This document shows positions 40,502-43,709 of a DNA stretch of 43,709 nt, one piece after another. The position numbers and the translations under genes were made by a program. The notes beneath the pieces were generated by a model that saw only the letters and a program-made list of their open reading frames with translations, was not told where the DNA came from and did no database searches. Source of the DNA: Lachnospiraceae bacterium UBA4348 (GTDB lineage: Bacteria > Bacillota > Clostridia > Lachnospirales > Lachnospiraceae). The stretch lies in NCBI GenBank assembly GCA_002394165.1, contig DGTA01000105.1, positions 10,253 through 53,961 on the forward strand, written 5' to 3'. The stretch's first letter is position 1, and each line of letters opens with the position of its first letter.

Positions 40502-41685
40502 TCATCCGGAATGCCAGGATCTTTCGGCAAGAGGGCTGTTTCCGGGACGGTGAGATCCGGATCGAAGGCCGTTTTTTTGAGGAAATAAAGCTTACGGCGG
40601 CCAGGGAGACAGGCCCTGCTGCACAGACGGCGGATGACGGCGGGGAGCCGGTGATCGACGCCCATGGTCTTTATGCCATCCCGGGCCTGGTCGACATCCA
40701 TCTCCACGGCTGCATGGGGCATGACATCTGCGAAGGAACGCGGGAAGCTGTCCGGACGATGTGTGAGGGAGAACTCGCCCACGGTGTGACCGCCATCGTG
40801 CCGACGACCATGACCTATGACGAGGAGACGCTCTCAAAGGTGATGGAAGCGGTGAGGGAATACCGGCTCTCCCAGGATGAAGCCGCTGCCTCAGATCCGC
40901 CGGGTGCGTACCTGTACGGTGTCCGCATGGAGGGCCCGTTCATTTCACCTAAAAAGATGGGGGCGCAGAACCCCGCATTTATCAGGGATCCCGACATCGA
41001 TATGTTCCGAAGGCTCCAGGAGAGAGCGGGCGGAGCGATCCGGATCTGTGATATGGCGCCGGAGCAGCCCGGAGGGATGGAGTTTATCCGTGAACTGAAG
41101 GACGAGGTCCGGATCAGCATCGCTCATACGACGGCGGATTACGAGACGGCAAAGGCCGCATTCGGAGCCGGCGCGTGTCATGTGACGCATCTTTTCAACG
41201 CCATGCCGCCGCTCTCGCACCGTGCGCCGGGGGTGATCGGCGCCGCGGCGGATGCGGAAAATGCCGCCGTCGAGCTGATCTGCGACGGAGTCCATATCCA
41301 TCCTAGCGTGATCCGGGCCGCCTTCCGCCTGTTCGGGGATGAGAGGATCTGCCTGATCAGCGACAGCATGATGGCGGCGGGACTTCCGGACGGGGAGTAC
41401 TCCCTGGGTGGACAGAAAGTGTTCGTTCACGGGAAAAATGCAGTTCTGGAGGACGGGACCCTCGCCGGAAGCGTTTCCTTCCTGAGCGACTGCCTGCGGA
41501 CGGCGGTGGCAGGAATGGGGATCGCGCCGGAAAGCGCCGTGAAGTGCGCGACCGTCAACCCCGCCAGGGCGGCAGGCATATTTGACCGGTGCGGGAGCAT
41601 TGATGAGGGCAAGAGCGCCGATCTGCTGCTGGTGGATGAAAACATGAACATACAGACTGTTATCAGCGCGGGCAGGGTGTTATAA
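40498..41685 (+). CDS. nagA: N-acetylglucosamine-6-phosphate deacetylase
   Basis: A 395-residue amidohydrolase that removes acetate from GlcNAc-6-phosphate. The metal motif GLVDIHLHGCMGHD, the EGPFISPKKMGAQNPAF substrate loop, IAHTTADY, VTHLFNAMPPLSHR, DGVHIHPSVIR and the catalytic Asp in LISDSMMAAGLPDG are all present. The ATG at 40498 overlaps the surE stop by 4 nt and has GGAGAGG upstream. No nagB deaminase or amino-sugar transporter is adjacent. A palindromic repeat lies between it and iorA. Confidence 0.93.
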   Translation: MIIRNARIFRQEGCFRDGEIRIEGRFFEEIKLTAARETGPAAQTADDGGEPVIDAHGLYAIPGLVDIHLHGCMGHDICEGTREAVRTMCEGELAHGVTAIVPTTMTYDEETLSKVMEAVREYRLSQDEAAASDPPGAYLYGVRMEGPFISPKKMGAQNPAFIRDPDIDMFRRLQERAGGAIRICDMAPEQPGGMEFIRELKDEVRISIAHTTADYETAKAAFGAGACHVTHLFNAMPPLSHRAPGVIGAAADAENAAVELICDGVHIHPSVIRAAFRLFGDERICLISDSMMAAGLPDGEYSLGGQKVFVHGKNAVLEDGTLAGSVSFLSDCLRTAVAGMGIAPESAVKCATVNPARAAGIFDRCGSIDEGKSADLLLVDENMNIQTVISAGRVL

Positions 41686-41690
41686 TTTTA

Positions 41691-41713
41691 TGTCAGGGGA
41701 CTGTCCCCTGTCA
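41691..41713. repeat. 23-nt palindromic repeat, copy 4, between nagA and iorA
   Basis: Left half TGTCAGGGGAC, one base, right half GTCCCCTGTCA. The inner arms CAGGGGAC/GTCCCCTG pair perfectly over 8 bp. It begins 5 nt after the nagA stop and ends 16 nt before the iorA start, so it may act as a terminator or an mRNA-processing hairpin. Confidence 0.85.
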
Positions 41714-41729
41714 TATTTGGAGGTATACG

Positions 41730-43583
41730 ATGCATAAGGAATTTTTAATGGGAAATGAGGCGATCGCGCTGGGCGCCCTCGCGGCTGGGGTGAACCTGGT
41801 TGCGGGATATCCCGGGACTCCTTCCACGGAGGTGCTGGAGACCGCTGCCAAAAGAAGCGGACCGGACGTCCATGTTGAGTGGTCGGTGAATGAGAAGGCG
41901 GCTATGGAAGTGGCGGCCGGCGCGGCTTACTGCGGTGCGCGGGCGCTGGTGACGATGAAGCAGGTGGGGCTGAACGTGGCCTCCGACCCGCTCATGAGTC
42001 TTGAATATATCGGTGTGAAGGGCGGCATGGTGATCCTTGTCGCGGATGACCCGGGACCGATCTCCTCCCAGACGGAGCAGGATACCCGGACGTTCGGCAT
42101 GTTCTCAAAGGTGCCGGTCTTTGATCCGTCCTCCGTGCAGGAGGCCTATGAAATGATCCAGGAGGCCTTTGACTTTTCGGAAAAATACCATACCCCGGTC
42201 TTTTTCCGGGCGACAACCAGGATCGACCACGGCTATGAAACCATCGACGCGGCGGATGAGAAAGAATACCGCCGGAACAGGCCGGAGGGCTTTGTGAAGG
42301 ATCCCTCCCGCTGGGTCATTTTTCCGAGGCTGTCGTTCAAAAATCATGCCCTGATCGAAGAGCGCAACGAACAGCTGAAAACAGTGCTGTCCGACTATCC
42401 GCGCAACGAGATCCGCCCCGGAACGGGGAGAAGCCGCAAAGGGATCGCCACCCAGGGGATCAGCTTCATGTATACGCTCGACTCGCTTCACGGCCGCGAC
42501 GCGAAGGTGCTGCGGGTCGCCACGCCGTTCCCGTTTCCCGAGAAGAAGGCGCTGGAGTTCCTGGAGGGACTGGACGAGGTGCTGTGCGTGGAAGAGCTCG
42601 ATCCGGTGATCGAGCGTGCCCTGATCTTCATCTGCGGCAAATACGGTCTGGATGTGAAGATCCGCGGCAAGATGAGCGGCGATATCCCGCGCTCGGGTGA
42701 GAACTCGATGGAGATCGTCGGGAAGGCGCTGGACGCATTCCTGGGGAAAGCGGATGCTTCGGCCGAAAAGGCCGGCGAGCTGCCCGCTCCGCCGCCTCTT
42801 CCCGTGCGCCCGCCCGTGCTGTGCGCGGGATGTCCTCACAGGGCATCCTTCTATGCGGTCAAGACGGCGATGAAGGGCAAAAAGACCATCTACTGCGGGG
42901 ATATCGGCTGTTACACACTGGGCAACGCGGCGCCGCTGGATATGTGCGACACCTGCCTGTGCATGGGAGCCGGCATCGGCATCGCACAGGGTGTGTTCCA
43001 CACCGAGCCGGATACTTCCTGCTTCGCTTTTGTGGGAGATTCGACATTTTTCGCCTCCGGCATCACGGAGGTGGTCAACGCATTCTATAATCAGGCGGAC
43101 CTGACCCTGATCGTGCTGGATAATTCCACTACGGCGATGACCGGCCATCAGCCCCACCCGGGCACCGGCCGGACCGTGAAAGGCCAGGTGGTGGAAAAAG
43201 TGAGCATCGAGCGGGTGCTCCGGGCCATCGGACTGACCTTCGTGGAGACTGTGGATCCGCTCGACTATCCCGAAGCGGTGGATACCGTGAAAAGGGCAGC
43301 CGGTGAAAAAGGCGTGAAAGCGATCATCTTCCGCTCGCCCTGCGTAGCGCTGACAAAACCCAAAGGCCGCTCGGTTGTGGATCCGGAGCGGTGCATCGGC
43401 TGCGGAAAATGCATCCGCGAGCTCGGATGCCCGGCCCTGATCCGGGACGAGGACGGGAAAAAGGCAAGGATCGACACATCGCTCTGCACCGGATGCACGC
43501 TGTGTGAGCAGATCTGCCCGGCGGGCGCCATCAGCGGCGGAACGAAAAACGATACTGCAGGGAAAACGGAGGGAGAGTCATGA
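41730..43583 (+). CDS. iorA: Indolepyruvate:ferredoxin oxidoreductase, alpha subunit
   Basis: A 617-residue TPP- and iron-sulfur-dependent subunit that oxidatively decarboxylates aryl-2-oxo acids (indolepyruvate, phenylpyruvate) to acyl-CoA, reducing ferredoxin. The N-terminal pyrimidine-binding domain has MGNEAIALGALAAGVNLVAG and YPGTPSTEVLE. The TPP domain has CAGCPHRASFYAV, GDIGCYTLG and GDSTFFASGITE with the NSTTAMTGHQPHPG loop. The C-terminal ferredoxin domain has cysteine sets CIGCGKCIRELGCP and CTGCTLCEQICP for two 4Fe-4S clusters. GGAGG lies 7 nt before the ATG. Its stop overlaps the iorB start by 4 nt. Confidence 0.95.
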   Translation: MHKEFLMGNEAIALGALAAGVNLVAGYPGTPSTEVLETAAKRSGPDVHVEWSVNEKAAMEVAAGAAYCGARALVTMKQVGLNVASDPLMSLEYIGVKGGMVILVADDPGPISSQTEQDTRTFGMFSKVPVFDPSSVQEAYEMIQEAFDFSEKYHTPVFFRATTRIDHGYETIDAADEKEYRRNRPEGFVKDPSRWVIFPRLSFKNHALIEERNEQLKTVLSDYPRNEIRPGTGRSRKGIATQGISFMYTLDSLHGRDAKVLRVATPFPFPEKKALEFLEGLDEVLCVEELDPVIERALIFICGKYGLDVKIRGKMSGDIPRSGENSMEIVGKALDAFLGKADASAEKAGELPAPPPLPVRPPVLCAGCPHRASFYAVKTAMKGKKTIYCGDIGCYTLGNAAPLDMCDTCLCMGAGIGIAQGVFHTEPDTSCFAFVGDSTFFASGITEVVNAFYNQADLTLIVLDNSTTAMTGHQPHPGTGRTVKGQVVEKVSIERVLRAIGLTFVETVDPLDYPEAVDTVKRAAGEKGVKAIIFRSPCVALTKPKGRSVVDPERCIGCGKCIRELGCPALIRDEDGKKARIDTSLCTGCTLCEQICPAGAISGGTKNDTAGKTEGES

Positions 43584-43709
43584 GTAAGAACATTATCCTG
43601 TGCGGCGTGGGCGGCCAGGGAACCATTCTCGCCTCCCGGCTCATCGCCTCCGCTGCCATGAAAAAAGGACTGAGAGTGATCACCGCGGAGACCATCGGCA
43701 TGGCGCAGC
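43580..43709 (+). CDS. iorB: Indolepyruvate:ferredoxin oxidoreductase, beta subunit (partial)
   Basis: The first 43 residues of the beta subunit, which runs off the window. NIILCGVGGQGTILASRLIA is the typical opening of the 2-oxoacid:ferredoxin oxidoreductase gamma/IorB fold, followed by VITAETIGMAQ. It overlaps iorA by 4 nt (ATGA) with a GGAG site upstream, so the two subunits are translationally coupled. Confidence 0.92.
   Translation, partial: MSKNIILCGVGGQGTILASRLIASAAMKKGLRVITAETIGMAQ

Overview
The window reads as one chromosomal segment from a high-GC member of the Clostridia, most likely Lachnospiraceae-like. This is inferred from type III glutamine synthetase, an indolepyruvate:ferredoxin oxidoreductase, peptidase-type ABC exporters, SpoIIE/RsbW/STAS signalling proteins, strong AGGAGG ribosome binding sites and short AT-rich promoters in otherwise GC-rich DNA. 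No rRNA, tRNA, transposase or CRISPR array was seen.

Layout. 1-1361 (minus): a self-cleaving XRE-S24 repressor overlapping a Y-family DNA polymerase, an SOS/UmuDC-like mutagenesis pair behind a palindrome-covered promoter. 1685-2128: a small HTH protein. 2228-4048 (minus): a membrane-anchored SpoIIE-type phosphatase. 4219-9201: a five-gene sugar or polyol operon (FGGY kinase, IolE-like isomerase/epimerase, Gfo/Idh/MocA dehydrogenase, alpha/beta hydrolase, P-loop kinase).

9294-23440 is the most unusual part. A 70-residue peptide gene with a leader-like LSDDD...VSAA motif lies divergent from a co-directional run encoding a short HlyD-like anchor, a C39 peptidase-ABC exporter, a second NHLM-type ABC exporter, an ECF sigma factor, a membrane metallophosphoesterase, a DUF975/PF06541 membrane protein, an FHA-like/ABC-2 protein, a small exported helical protein, an RsbW-like kinase and a STAS protein. 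A strong terminator closes the run, and a separate promoter drives an exported SH3 protein after it. I read this as a candidate peptide-export and signalling system.

23441-23903 is a noncoding repeat field. 23901-36578 is a glutamine-centred block: asnB-pyrG-lysR on the minus strand, divergent from glnN-gltB-gltD on the plus strand. 36573-38612 (minus) holds a Smr-domain protein, an exported P1-family peptidase and a HAD phosphatase. 38965-43709 (plus) holds a membrane protein/HTH pair, surE-nagA and iorA-iorB (iorB cut by the window end).

A 23-nt palindrome (TGACA...GTCCCCTGTCA) recurs at gene ends through the window and in two places supplies the stop codon of the adjacent gene. Family assignments come from reading motifs in the translations; no database search was run.
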